Shown here: one piece after another, positions 13,111 to 25,205 of the stretch
Layout: every line of letters begins with the position of its first letter
How positions within the stretch are numbered: the stretch's first letter is position 1
Assembly: GCF_030445035.2 (NCBI RefSeq)
Contig: NC_080696.1
Location: 27,603,661-27,667,660, forward strand
Source of the DNA: Dasypus novemcinctus
Lineage: Eukaryota; Chordata; Mammalia; Cingulata; Dasypodidae
Direction: 5' to 3'
Length of the DNA: 64,000 nucleotides
Translations under genes and position numbers: made by a program
Notes under the pieces: generated by a model
Told to the model about the DNA's origin: nothing
What the model saw: only the letters and a program-made list of their open reading frames with translations
Databases searched by the model: none

Positions 13111-13600
13111 ATCAATGAATCTCATAAATGCTAGTGAGACTGAATACTGGTAGAATTACCATATACAGTTATTTGGTAGTACACATCTAAATAAAAATAT
13201 ACCTTATGTCCCAGTAATTCTGCTTCTGAGAATTAACTTTACAGACATTTTGACAGTTATAAAGGAATGGGCATTTGGATATTTTGAAGTGTTATTTTGT
13301 AATAACAAAAGACTAGAGCTTTCTAAATGGCCCTTAATATATGTTTGGCTAATAAACTATAGCATGTTGAAACAATCATACCATACAACCATTAAAAATA
13401 TTTGGTCATTTTTATATATACTTAAATAGAAGAGTCTGCAAATATAGTGCTTCAGAAAATTTAAGTAAGAATAACATAGTAGTAATAATTGACAAGTGGA
13501 TATCTTAATACACAAAATGTGAATATAATATTATATACATATGTCTGCATATTTGTATGTATGAGTATCTAACAGTCCACGTACAAAGAGAGAAAGAGAG
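13111..13600 (+). mobile_element. Ancient L1 ORF2 C-terminal fragment
   Basis: Sequence such as 'ccagtaattctgcttctgag' and 'accattaaaaatatttgg' follows the order of the L1 ORF2 3' end ('ccagcaatacc', 'ggaatactac') seen in L1-A at 20310-20500. It is heavily mutated, with no open frame. Confidence 0.5.
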
Positions 13601-13670
13601 AGACTGATAAATTGGTGACCATAAAATTTGGAGGCCATGCCAACCTTTCTGTGTTTTTTATTTCAGCATT

Positions 13671-13683
13671 AAAGCTATTTATG
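13671..13683 (+). repeat. 5' target-site duplication of L1-A
   Basis: AAAGCTATTTATG here and AAAGATATTTATG at 23435-23447 flank L1-A and differ at one base. This fits a 13-bp L1 target-site duplication with one later mutation. Confidence 0.7.
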
Positions 13684-15765
13684 GAATGGGTAGGAGGAGG
13701 AGACAAGATGGTCGCTGAGTGAACTTGCCTTTGTGGTCTGTCCCGGGAAGAGACGGCTGGGCGCGGCGGCGGGTTCTCCAAGGCGAGGCTTTTTCAGGAT
13801 TTTTGCAGGGCAGAAGTGTCGGGACATCGATTGGGTGGAAAGATAACGGAGAGGATTGGTCTAGTAGATATAATTTGGGTTCTATTGCCCGCAGGTGAGA
13901 CCCACGCACGGGCTCCTCCCTGTTGGGGGTGGGGGGAACCGCGGTCCTGTCCTGGGGTTCCGCTTTTGGATGGCTCTGAAGGGCTAAGGAGTTCGGGAGC
14001 TCTGGGTGAGCTGTTGACAGGTTGATGTGACAGATCACCTTTGTGGATCGATTTCGAAAGATAGACGGTGTTTTGTTGTGAAGCGGAGGAAACTTGAGTG
14101 CGAATATAAACAATAGCGCTTCCGCCTAAAGCCCCGCCCCCAAAAGCCCGGCAACTGTTCTCCAACCCAAATAGGCTGTAGGCAATAAAGAGAAGTAATT
14201 GGAAAATTGTTCTAGGCTGCGGCAAGGGGGGGGGGGGGGACACGTCTGGAAGCCGATTAGGGAATATTCTGCGAAGCTTGAGAATTCTGGTATTGGAATC
14301 TGTTTTCCGCGTCACTGGCCGGGCTTCCGATCTGTACTAGTAAAGTGGCTGCAGTGTAGAGGCGCCCTCTAGTGGCAGTGGTTTGGAATCACAGGACGGG
14401 AGCTGTCCAAAAGCTGAAGTGAAGGATAACCTACTAATGAGCCCAGCAAAGTGAACTGCAGGGTTCAGTCACAATATAGAGTTTGTGGATCTGACTTCCC
14501 CCATAGGGTTGGCACCCAGCTGTGGGGATCCCTGAGGGCTGTGTTACACTGCGGGGCTCCCAGGCTTCCTGTTGACCAGATTGGAGGCTGCCAGGTCTGA
14601 ATTCCCTAAATTCTGGTGGCCCACACTACAGAGACTCACACCTCTTGAGTCCTCAATATCTCAGACTTTCCATCCCTGAATCCATCACGCGCTGAGGTCC
14701 ATCTGAGGTCCTTAAATGCCCTAGCCTTCAACGTTGGCGTTTTTTCTTTATCGTTTCATTTTGTTTTGTTTTTATTTTCATTGTAACTTATTCTTTACTT
14801 TTTTCAATTTCCTGATTGCTAACACCGCATTATCCCCTAGTCTTCTCTCACAGTGTATCCCCCAAAGTCTTTTTTTACTTAGTTATTTAAGGGTTTTTTT
14901 TTGGTAGTAGGTGCTGTGTAGTGGGTGTTTTAATTCTGGTTCGTGTATATCTGTTTTTTTTTTTCTTTCCCCTACCTGTTCCCCACCCCTTGCCCAAAAT
15001 CTTTTCCTTTCTTCCTCTCGTCCCTTCCTCCCCCCATTTTTTCTCCCCTTTTTTTCTGTTGTCTCTCTCCCTCTTGTCCCCCATATTCTACTTAGTTTAT
15101 TTTAACTCAATTATACAATAGGTGCGGCAGGAAACACCTCACATTCGCTGGGTTTTCTCATCCTTCACTGCCTCATTTCTGTGTGAACTGATTTAGGCTA
15201 CCTACACTATCCTCTTTCCCCTACATCTTGATATCCGCCACCATCTACTGGCTCTCCTATATTCCACCTCCCACCTCCCTTTCATCGATCCACGAAGGGT
15301 CTAAGTCTTAATTTCTAATACCTATGTTTTGTTTTCTGTCTGTTATCCACTCTTGACACTATTACCTTTCTTTTCTCTTTCCCTCTCTCATGAAATCAAT
15401 AGCTTTTTAGCTCACACCATATTCCTCCCATATTCAATCATCTACCTCATAATAGGTACTCTACCTACTGCTATAACTCTACACAATTTACATGAATCTA
15501 ACCTCCATCCTCCCAGATCTCATATTCTTGCTTTGTTAACATACATCACCAATACTACTTTACACTTTTCCCTTGCTTACACAATTTCCTTTCCCCAACA
15601 CTAATACTTTCCTTTAAAGTGAACTTAACCAACAACAAGTAACTAGAATAAGAAGAAAAAAGTGACAAAGAGAAGATATAACACCTATGCAAAAATAACA
15701 GCTAATTAACCTCCAAGAGCAGACAAAGAAGCTAAGGAACTGATTAAATCCGTCAAGATAAAGAG
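13684..15765 (+). promoter_or_regulatory. L1-A 5' UTR and internal promoter
   Basis: About 2.1 kb. CAAGATGGTCGC at 13704-13715 resembles the YY1 site found near the 5' end of human L1, which fixes transcription start. A GC-rich first half (13740-14400, with a run of about 14 G at 14226-14239) is followed by a pyrimidine-rich tract (14940-15075). L1-B carries the same UTR. L1-C shares only the stretch like 13700-13890 and the part after about 15080. The promoter role is inferred from position and from known L1 biology. Confidence 0.7.
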
Positions 15766-16734
15766 ATGACCAGAAAGCAACAAAAATCTACAAACCAAAC
15801 CAGTAATCAGGAAAACATGGCTGAATCCAATCAACAAACCAATAATCACGAAGGGGAGCAAAACTTGGCACAAGCAATGAAAGATCTCAGAACATTTATC
15901 ACCGACAAATTTGACGAAGTAATGAAAGAGGTTAACAACATGAAGACATCACTTGGAGGGGAAATTGCAGACATACGCAAAAACATAACAGATATGATGG
16001 GAATGAACACCACAGTTCAAGAAATCAAAAATACACTTGCAGCAAATATCAGCAGACTAGAAGAGACAGAGCAGAGAATTAGTGATGTGGAAGACAGTAC
16101 TTCAGAAATCAAACAGATAGTAGAAGGGGTCAATAAGAAGATAGAAAAAATCCAATTAGGATTTAGGGACCTGAATGACAATGCAAAACGCTCAAACATA
16201 CGTATTATAGGCATTCCAGAAGGTGAAGAGAAGGGAAAGGGGTCAGAAGGAGTGTTGCAGGAAATAATGGCTGAAAACTTCCCAAATCTACTGAAAGAGA
16301 CAGATGTACATATCCAAGAAGCACAGTGCACTCCACAAATCATAAACCCCAACAGGCCCACCGCAAGACATATACTTGTCAAATTATCCAATGCTCAAGA
16401 CAAAGAGAAAATCCTAAAAGCAGCAAGAGAAAAGAAAACCATCACATACAAGGGAAGCTCAATTAGATTAAGTGCTGATTTCTCTTCTGAAACCATGGAG
16501 GCAAGAAGACAGTGGTATGATATAGTCAAGGTACTAAAGGAAAAAAATTTCCAACCAAGAATACTCTATCCAGCTAAACTAGCATTCAAACATGATGGAG
16601 CGTTCAAAATATTCGCAGACAAACAGAAACTGAAAGAGTATACCAACAAGAAACCTCCCCTTCAAGAAATGCTAAAGGGAGTTCTGCAGGAAGAAAGGAA
16701 AAAACAGGAAAGGCAAAGTTGGAGGAGAGTATAA
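15766..16734 (+). CDS. L1-A ORF1 protein (RNA-binding chaperone), intact
   Basis: A 322-aa L1 ORF1 protein; human ORF1p is 338 aa. In known L1s it trimerises and coats the L1 RNA in the cytoplasm. A Gln/Asn-rich N-terminus (1-45) leads to a heptad-rich coiled coil (about 45-140). The RRM follows from about residue 143 (IRIIGIPEGEE, then ENFPNL), and the C-terminal domain includes ARRQWYDIVKVLKEKNFQPR and YPAKLAF. The frame is open from ATG to TAA. One site differs from the two other copies here: NRPTARHILVKL has Ala where both others have Pro. The start is fixed by agreement with L1-B. Confidence 0.93.
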   Translation: MTRKQQKSTNQTSNQENMAESNQQTNNHEGEQNLAQAMKDLRTFITDKFDEVMKEVNNMKTSLGGEIADIRKNITDMMGMNTTVQEIKNTLAANISRLEETEQRISDVEDSTSEIKQIVEGVNKKIEKIQLGFRDLNDNAKRSNIRIIGIPEGEEKGKGSEGVLQEIMAENFPNLLKETDVHIQEAQCTPQIINPNRPTARHILVKLSNAQDKEKILKAAREKKTITYKGSSIRLSADFSSETMEARRQWYDIVKVLKEKNFQPRILYPAKLAFKHDGAFKIFADKQKLKEYTNKKPPLQEMLKGVLQEERKKQERQSWRRV

Positions 16735-16806
16735 GACCAACAACAACAAAAAAAAAGACAAAAAAAAATACAAACAAAATATGACAAACACAAATCCAAT
16801 CAAAAT

Positions 16807-19800
16807 ATGGCTAACACAAATAATTCCTTGATAGTAATAACACTGAATGTCAACAGATTAAACTCACCTATCAAAAGATTCAGACTGGGACATTGGATAA
16901 GGAAATATGACCCATCCATATGCTGTCTACAAGAGAAACATCTTAGACCCAGAGACGCATGGAGATTGAAAGTGAATGGCTGGAAAACAATCATACAAGA
17001 TAAAAATAACCAAAAAAAGGCAGGAGTAGCTATATTGATATCAGACAAAATAGACTTTAAATGTGAAACAATTGTGAGAGACAAAGAAGGATACTACATT
17101 TTAGTGAAAGGGAAAATCTGTCAAGAAGATCGAACAATCATAAATATCTATTCCCCTAACAAGGGTGCCTCTAAATACGTCAGGCAAACGCTGGAAAAAC
17201 TAAGTGAAAGAATAGATACATCTACAATTATAGTGGGGGATTTTAATACACCACTATCAACTCTGGACAGAACATCTCAAAAGAGAATCACCAAAGAAAC
17301 AAAACATCTGAATAGTAAATTAGAGGAGCTCGATCTAATAGACATATATAGATCGCTACACCCAAACACAGCAGGATATACATTTTTCTCAAGTGCACAT
17401 GGATCATTCTCCAAGATATATCATATGCTAGGCCACAAAGAAAGGCTGAACAAATTCAGAAAGATTGAAATCATACAAAACATTATCTCTGACCACAGTG
17501 GAGTCAAGCTGGAGATTTGCAAGGGACAGAAGCCCAGATTTCACACCACGATTTGGAAATGAAACAGCACACTCTTAGAAAAACAGTGGGTCAAAGAGGA
17601 AATCTCAAAAGAAATCAATGACTACCTTGAAACAAATGATAATGATAACACAACATACCAAAATTTATGGGATGCAGCAAAAGCAGTACTGAGAGGGAAG
17701 TTTATAGCCATAAATTCATATATCAAAAAAGAAGAAAGAGCAAAAAGTGAAGAACTAACTGCACATTTGAAGGAATTAGAAAAACAACAACAAAGTAACC
17801 CAACAGGAAGAAGAAGGAAGGAAATAACAAAGATAAGAGCAGAACTAAATGAAATAGAAAATAAGAAAGCATTTGAACAGATAAACAAGACCAAGAGCTG
17901 GTTTTTTGAGAAGATTAACAAAATTGACAAACCTTTAGCAACACTAACAAAGAAAAAAAGAGAGAAGATGCAAATACACAAAATAAGAAATGAGAAAGGC
18001 GATATCACCACTGACCCCACAGAAATAAAGACTATCATAAGAGGATATTTTGAAAAACTATATTCCAACAAAAATGACAATCTAGAGGAAATGGACAAAT
18101 TCCTAGAAACACATAAGCAGCCCATATTGACGAAAGAAGAAATTGATGATCTTAACAAACCAATCACAAGCAGAGAGATAGAATCAGTTATTAAAAATCT
18201 CCCAACTAAGAAGAGCCCAGGGCCAGATGGCTTCACAGGTGAATTCTACAAAACATTCCGGAAAGAACTGACACCAATCCTGCTGAAACTATCCCAAAAA
18301 ATTGAAACAGAAAGAACATTACCCAACTCCTTCTATGATGCCAACATTACCCTAGTACCAAAGCCAAACAAAGACATCACAAGAAAGGAAAATTACAGAC
18401 CAATTTCTCTAATGAACCTAGACGCAAAAATACTTAACAAAATACTTGCTAATCGTATTCAACAACACATTAAACATATTATACACCACGACCAAGTGGG
18501 ATTCATCCCAGGTATGCAAGGATGGTTCAACATAAGAAAATCAATCAACGTAATACACCATATAAACAGATTGAAGGAAAAAAATCACATGATTATATCT
18601 ATTGATGCAGAAAAAGCATTTGACAAAATACAGCACCCTTTCTTGATAAAAACACTCCAAAAGATTGGAATACAAGGAAATTTTTTGAACATGATAAAGA
18701 GTATATATGAAAAACCTAAAGCTAATATTGTTTACAATGGAGAAATCCTAGACTCCTTCCCTCTAAACTCAGGAACAAGACAAGGATGCCCACTGTCTCC
18801 GTTCCTATTTCACATTGTCTTAGAAGTACTTGCTCGAGCACTGAGGCAAGAACCAGAAATAAAAGGCATTCAAATTGGAAAGGAAGAAGTCAAAATTTCA
18901 TTATTTGCAGATGACATGATCCTATACATAGAAAACCCTGAGAGATCTACAACGAAGATTCTAGAACTCATAAATGAGTTTAGTAAAGTCGCAGGTTATA
19001 AGATCAATGCGCAAAAATCAGTAGCATTTCTGTACACCAATAATGAGCAAGATCAGGAGGAAATCAAAATCAAATACCATTCACAATAGTAAATAAAAAA
19101 ATCAAATACTTAGGAATAAATTTAACTAAAGAGGTAAAGAACTTATACACCGAGAACTATACAAGATTGTTCAAGGAAATCAAAGAAGACCTAAATAAAT
19201 GGAAGACTATTCCTTGTTCATGGATAGGAAGACTGAACATTATTAAGATGTCTATCCTACCAAAACTGATCTACACATTCAATGCAATCCCAATAAAAAT
19301 CAACGCAGCCTTCTTTAAGGAACTAGAAAAACTAACTATGAAATTTATTTGGAAAGGAAAGAGACCCCGAATAGCCAAAGACATACTGAAAAAGAAAAAC
19401 GAAATTGGAGGAATCACACTACCTGACTTCAAAACATACTATAAAGCTACGGTGGTGAAAACAGCATGGTATTGGCATAAGGAGAGACACATAGACCAAT
19501 GGAATCGAATTGAAAGCTCTGATATAGAACCTCACATATACAGCCACATAATATTTGATAAAGCCACCAAACCCTCTCAACTGGGAGAGAGTGGCCTATT
19601 CAACAAATGGTGTCTGGAGAACTGGATAGCCATATGCAGAAGAATGAAAGAGGATTACCATCTCACACCTTATACAAAGATCAACTCAAGATGGATCAAA
19701 GACCTAAATATAAGAGCCAAGACCATAAAAACCTTAGAAAGCCGTGTAGGGAAACATCGACAGGACCTTGTAATAGGAAATGGTTTTATGAATATCTCAC

Positions 19801-20624
19801 CAAAAGCACGAGCAGCAAAAGAACTAATAGATAAATGGGACTTCCTCAAAATTAAAGCCTTCTGCACCTCAAAGGAGTTTGTCAAGAAAGTAAAAAGGGA
19901 GCCCACACAGTGGGAGAAAATATTTGGCAATCATATATCTGATAAGAAACTTATAACTTGCATATATAAAGAACTCCTATATCTTGAAAATAAAAAGATA
20001 AACAACCCATTTAAAAAATGGGAAAAAGACTTAAACAGACACTTCTCTGAAGAAGAAATACAAATGGCAAAAAAGCACATGAAAAAATGTTCCAAATCTC
20101 TAGCTATCAGGGAAATGCAAATCAAAACTACAATGAGATACCATCTTACACCCATAAGATTGGCAGCTATGAAAAAAACAGAAGAATACAAGTGCTGGAG
20201 AGGATGTGAAGGAAGGGGAACACTCATCCACTGCTGGTGGGAATGCAGAAGGATCCAACCATTCTGGAGGACAGTATGGCGGTTTCTCAAAAAACTAGCC
20301 ATAGATTTGCCATATGACCCAGCAATACCACTGCTGGGTATATACCCAGCAGAACTGAAAACAAGGACACAAACAGATATATGTACACCAATGTTCATAG
20401 CAGCATTGTTCACTATTGCCAAAAGTTGGAATCAACCCAAATGCCCATCAACAGATGAGTGGATCAATAAAATGTGGTATATACACACAATGGAATACTA
20501 CTCGGCTGTAAGAACAAATACACTACAAACACATGTGATAACATGGATGAATCTTGAGAACCTTATGTTGAGTGAGGCAACCCAGACATTGAAGGACAAA
20601 TACTACATGACCTCAATGATATGA
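16807..20624 (+). pseudogene. L1-A ORF2 (endonuclease / reverse transcriptase), broken
   Basis: With two lesions bridged this matches a 1272-aa ORF2 (human 1275). The APE-type endonuclease keeps N14, E43, D145 and H230, but position 205 is Tyr (KIYHML) where L1-B has Asp (KIDHIL); Asp205 is catalytic in human L1. The reverse transcriptase has NYRPISL, the PGMQGW region, RQGCPLSP and the FADD core at 700-703. The C-terminal CCHC-like segment ([15 protein letters not shown]) is present. Lesions: TGA at 17560-17562 (codon 252) and a 1-bp deletion near 19068 compared with L1-B. Downstream is open to 20624. With no active endonuclease and a split frame this copy should be immobile alone. Confidence 0.93.
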
Positions 20625-23434
20625 AATAAACAAGCTGCCCTAGATAGCAAGAGACTGAACGATAGGCTTACAGGAAATCGGAGGGTGGAGGAAGGATATG
20701 AGCCGATGTCTGCAGGGGTGGAATTTAAGACGAGATGGTGGTAAGTATGAACACAAAGAAGAGATAAAAGGGGGGCAAGGGGTTGCCTTTGGTTGGGGCT
20801 TTGCGGGTTTGAGGGTGGCTGGGGAGGGACGGATGGGTAACATTGCCCAAAAGTGGGGGGAGGGAGGGGTAGCATACGAACACAGGAGAGGGTCAGGTGT
20901 TGGTGGAGAGTAAAATGCCGAGAAAATCATATCGAAATATAATAAAGTGGGTTACCTGTTTAGAATGCTCGGAGGGGAGGGTCTGATGCAGGACGAGCTC
21001 CTGGGGAATGTCTAAATGCTCATTCTGCCAGAGTGGGTGACACCATGGGGTAGAAACCCAAGTAGTGAGAGTGGGGGTGGACCCACATCCTGGGGAGGAC
21101 TAATGCCATCAAATAGAGGGAACTGTATCCCTCGGGAGAAAGGGTGGCTCCCAGGGCATTGGGGCAGTTGAGCAAGTTAGGCCGTGAACACTATTCCATC
21201 TATCTCTGGAAGTGGCTCCTCAGGAAACGGAGGTTGGCTGTCACTGTGGGCACCAAGGTGGAAGGGAAAATGGACGTTAAATGTGTGGAACCAAGGTAAA
21301 TGGGGGGTAAGAGAGGAATTTCTTGAGAGTACACAAGGATGGATATAAAACATGTAATATTACAACTTAACATATAGGAGATGACAGACTGATAATGTAA
21401 ACCATAATGTAAAACATAGGATAACTAAGAATGTAAAGAACTGTCTATCCTAAAGTATGCACCATAATGTAAGAACAGATGTCACCTTGTTAGAAAGCTA
21501 ATGTCTCAGACTCTGTACATCACTTTAAGTAAATATGATATGAATAGGTTGTAAGAGTATCACTGTGGAAGGGAAAAGGTTTTCTGGTGGATGTGTGGGA
21601 GTGCTGTATATTATATATATGCATTGCTGTGGTCTAGGACTCCTGTGAAGAAAAGCTGAATAATTAGGGGAAAAAAAAAAGAAAAAGATAGGATGTAGAA
21701 GTTTTTCAAGTCAACATTCTTTATCTAAGTTCTTTATCTAACTTTATCCAAGTTCTTTATCTAACCTTTAAACCCATCACTATATGCCATTCCCTAGTAA
21801 AGGACCATGACATTATATTGGGCTTCAAATTTCGGGGAGTCCTGGATCACAGAGTGTTTCAACAATGGCAATGGAGGGATACTGGTATGGGATACCAATG
21901 ACAGGTGATATATGGCTGACAGGGAGCTGTACAGAACATATGTCCAGGGTGCATCATAATGTTTGAATATACTCATAGTGGCAACAATTAAAAACCACAG
22001 CAGGGGGGGTACTGGGCTCCTGGCCAGTGGTGCTCTGTCGTGGACCCTAGGGGAGCAGTGACAGTCTCCCAGGTACAGCGGCGGGGACCGGGAGGGAGTG
22101 AGGGTTCAACAGTGAGCCCCTGATGCTAATGACTATGCTTGTGAGCTAATAAGCCTAAAATAAGAACAAGGCCTAGAGCAACATTGTGCCTGGGAATTTC
22201 CTCCAGTCAGCCTTCATGTTACTGAAATGTGGCCAGTCTCGAAGCCAAACTCAGCTTGTAAATGCAATGCCTTCCCCCCAGCGTGGGACATGACACCCAG
22301 GGATGTGCCTCCCTGGCACCGAGGGACCACTATCAACTACCAACTGATGATGCAACTGGAAAATGACCTTATACGGAAGGTTCAATGCGGATCAGCAGAA
22401 TATCCCTGTCTACATAAAATAACATGACTTTAAAATGCTGTTTGACCTAAAGTAAGGGGGAAATGGAAAGGAGAAATGAGTTTATATGGCTACGAGTTTC
22501 TAAAAAAGAGTCTGGAGGCTGGCAGAAGGATTGCCCTCATGCACAACTGAGCAGAGTCAGAGAGACAGATAAAGCAGATACAACCCCCAGATATTGGGTC
22601 CTTTGAGGGCTAAAGAGACCCATGGGAGTTATGGTCATGGCCGATGGGGTTAACTACCAGGGCAGATGGCCCCTCTTTGGAAATGGTGTTTATGTGTGAT
22701 GAATCTGGACTCAGATGGGATCTCCCTTCACAAGACTTTCATGCTAATGTGCTGGAGGCGCAGTTAATGTTGGGGTTTAAGATATATTTAGGGGATTTGA
22801 ATCTCTGGACTGACAATGTGATAGCCAGGTCCTGAGCCTCAACAGACTCCAGCACCTACAATCTGATTTATTGGACTTACCACACTCAGCTAAGATGGAG
22901 TTGAAGAAGGATAACCACCACACCATGGAGCCTAGAGTGATTACAACTGAAAGTGGGAGGATTGCATCCAGCATCCATGTGGAATCTGAGCCTCCTCTTG
23001 ACATAGAGGTGCAATGGACACAACCAATCCAATGTCCACATAGAAGAGGTGGCATTGGATTGGGAAAAGTGGACATGGTGGCTGATGGGTATGGGGAAAG
23101 GCAGGAAGAGATGAGAGGTGGAGGCATCTTTGGGACACGGAGCTGCCCTGGATGGTGCTTCAGAGGCAATCACCGGACATTGTAAATCCTCACAGGGCCC
23201 ACTGGATGGAATGGAGGAGAGTATGGGCCATGATGTGGACCATTGACTATGAGGTGCAGAGGTGCCCAAAGATGTACTTACCAAATCCAATGGATGTGTC
23301 ATGATGATGGGAATGAGTGTTGCTGGGGGGAGGAGAGGGGGGATGGGGGGGTGGGGTTGAATGGAACCTCACATATATATTTTTAATGTAATATTATTAG
23401 AAAGTCAATTAAAAAAAATTAAAAAAATAAAAAA
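20625..23434 (+). other. L1-A 3' UTR, unusually long (2.8 kb)
   Basis: No coding frame. G-rich runs at 20765-20880 and 23317-23357 could form G-quadruplexes, a known feature of mammalian L1 3' UTRs. The same UTR is in L1-B (48119-50922), and its last 260 bases recur as a truncated copy at 34796-35050, so it is genuinely the L1 tail and not an adjacent repeat. Older relatives of parts of it are at 9440-9945, 11225-11957, 37665-39065 and 43814-44746. Confidence 0.88.
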
Positions 23435-23447
23435 AAAGATATTTATG
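23435..23447 (+). repeat. 3' target-site duplication of L1-A
   Basis: AAAGATATTTATG, paired with AAAGCTATTTATG at 13671-13683. Confidence 0.7.
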
Positions 23448-23450
23448 ATT

Positions 23451-23568
23451 GGGAGCAGATATAACTCAAATGGTTGAGCACCTGCTTCCCACATACAAGG
23501 TTCTGGTTTGATTCCCAGTACCTCCTAAAAACAAAAGACAACAAACGGAAAAAAAAACAAAAAAAACT
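23451..23568 (+). mobile_element. DAS-type SINE monomer, diverged
   Basis: tRNA-like head with A-box region 'aactcaaatggttgagc' and B-box region 'ggtttgattcccag', then an A-rich tail. It belongs to the armadillo tRNA-derived SINE group and is directly followed by a second copy. Confidence 0.75.
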
Positions 23569-23685
23569 TGGGGTAGCTGATGTAGCTCAGTGGTTGAGCA
23601 CTGATTTCCCACATGACAAGGTCCTGGGTTCAATTCCCAGCCTCAGTACTGGGGCAAAAAAGAAAAGAAAAGGAAAAAGGAAAAC
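23569..23685 (+). mobile_element. DAS-type SINE monomer, well preserved
   Basis: The RNA polymerase III A box TAGCTCAGTGGTTGAGC (23583-23599) and B box GGGTTCAATTCCCAG (23626-23640) are almost tRNA-perfect. An A-rich tail with AAAAGAAAAG follows. It lies head-to-tail with the previous SINE. It is not a tRNA gene: no acceptor stem closes around it. Confidence 0.82.
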
Positions 23686-23899
23686 TTTTATGAGTAATCA
23701 AATATAAAAGTCTTTGATTAGATAATACGTTTTCCTAATTTTATCAAAAGATAAGGAAAAAAAATCCTACTAAGCAATTTTTCTACCTGAAAAACCTATT
23801 CCCACTTGTTTTTTTGTGTTCAGAAATTAATAAAGCATGTACATGTTCATAAACAAAGACACACATATATGCTTTTTTTACCTAAATGGTACCCAATTA
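23686..23899. other. Intergenic, AT-rich
   Basis: Nothing recognised. Confidence 0.3.
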
Positions 23900-24110
23900 C
23901 CAATTATTCATGCTATGAGGCTCTTTCCCCATTTGAGAACTGCATTCCTGGCCAACACCTGGATTGCAGACTGGTGAGACCCTGGAAAACCCTGAGGGTA
24001 CTTCTAAGCTGTGCCCAGACTTCTGTCCTACAGAAACTGAAATAATGTGTTTCTTTAAATTGCTATTTTTTGTGGCAATTTTTTTATGTGATATAAAAAC
24101 TAATATACCA
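23900..24110 (+). mobile_element. MaLR-like (MLT1-type) LTR 3' part
   Basis: The order 'gattgcagactggtgagacc', 'ctgtgcccagacttctg', 'cagaaactgaaataatgtgt', then a terminal 'gataTAAAAACTAATA'-like end follows the 3' part of MLT1-type mammalian LTRs. The family is recognised from memory and the edges are approximate. Confidence 0.5.
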
Positions 24111-25205
24111 GGTGACCCCGAAGTCTGATGGCTTGGAGTAGGGCCCAGTATAGAAAAGTGATCTGGGGCCAGCCAAAGTTTCAGATATTTTAGTGGTGGG
24201 GGAAAATGCAGTGTGTAGCTCATGGCAATCTCTGTGGGAGCATAATAATGAAGGTCCCTGGGATCCTGCAGCAAGATGCAGCAAGGTCACACTGTCCGCA
24301 ATACAGAGTCACATGCCCTTTGATAGACTTGTCATGTTGTGGTATAGGTAGAAAGTCTGGCAAGGCATAGTCAGATTTTCAGGGGTCCAGGGAAAGCATA
24401 AGTGGATCTAACTGGGTAATGTTTGGATGCAGTGGAACAAATGGAGTGGTCAACACTCAATAGATTTACAGATTAATCATGCTTCGAATATTCATTTGTT
24501 ATCTTCAAGAAGATATGGATGACAAGATTTTATTTAATTATTTGATATAAACCTGGATCATTGATGTGTCCATATATGAAAGAAAACACAAATTAATTTC
24601 GATTAACGAAATCAATGTTTTCCGTGGACAATGATTATTTTATCTTAAGTGAAAAAAAAACAAGAATCTGCATTCTACATATATATAGTCTGTATAACTA
24701 AACACTCTCATACACACACACATACATAGAAAAGAAAAAAATATATAGTGAATGTTAACCTCAGTTATTCCTAAATAATGGTATTTTAGCTAATTTTGTT
24801 TTCACTTGTATTTTTCTGTACTTCCCTTTTGTAAGTCAATTTATGTATTTTCTACTGTTACAGATTTAAAGAAATAAAGTAGACTTGATGAGGCATTGTC
24901 ACCAATGATTTAGAAAAAAATAATGTTTTTCCAAAATGACACATAGGAGAACATTTCATCGTATTTCTAGGTTTGTAATCTAAAAAGAAACTGTTCAGTA
25001 AAGGGTCTCTAGGGTCTAAATCCCTGAAGTCATGGGGGCAGCCAGCTTCTCTCTCTCTCCCCCGAACTTCCCCTCCCCCCTTCCCATTTTCTGAGTTTTT
25101 CTTGTTACTAGGAAATAAAACTGGTATTTGTGGAGCATTAATTTAATGCAATGCATATTCCTTGTATATGTACAAGCTTTTTGATGTTATAAAAAGTGCT
25201 TGAAT
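24111..25205. other. Intergenic, no gene recognised
   Basis: 24111-24470 is moderately GC-rich and could be an old LTR or internal repeat. The rest is AT-rich, with a short CA-rich run near 24705-24725. Confidence 0.35.

Larger units (their letters stand above)
13684..23434 (+). mobile_element. L1-A, full-length L1 retrotransposon, about 9.75 kb
   Basis: A complete young L1: 5' UTR 13684-15765, ORF1 15766-16734, a 72-bp gap, ORF2 16807-20624 (interrupted), and a 3' UTR 20625-23434 ending in an A-rich tail. It is flanked by an imperfect 13-bp target-site duplication. It is nearly identical along its whole length to L1-B on the opposite strand, but the two have different target sites. ORF1 is open. 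ORF2 has an in-frame TGA at codon 252, a 1-bp deletion near 19068 and a lost endonuclease catalytic residue, so it cannot now move on its own. The 3' UTR is about 2.8 kb, far longer than the few hundred bases usual in human L1. Confidence 0.95.

Noticed and set aside
13794-14315. A 173-aa minus-strand frame in the L1-A 5' UTR
   Set aside because: GC-rich sequence favours chance open frames. L1-B does not keep it at the same length.
16017-16391. A 124-aa antisense frame in ORF1 of all three young L1s
   Set aside because: Shadow of ORF1; no sign of independent selection that I can see.
17622-18236. A 204-aa antisense frame across L1-A ORF2, also present in L1-B (53314-53928)
   Set aside because: It is conserved only because the sense strand is conserved. 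The product is a low-complexity hydrophobic string with no domain.
23583-23640. A possible tRNA gene
   Set aside because: A and B boxes are good, but the surroundings are an A-tailed SINE with no paired acceptor stem.
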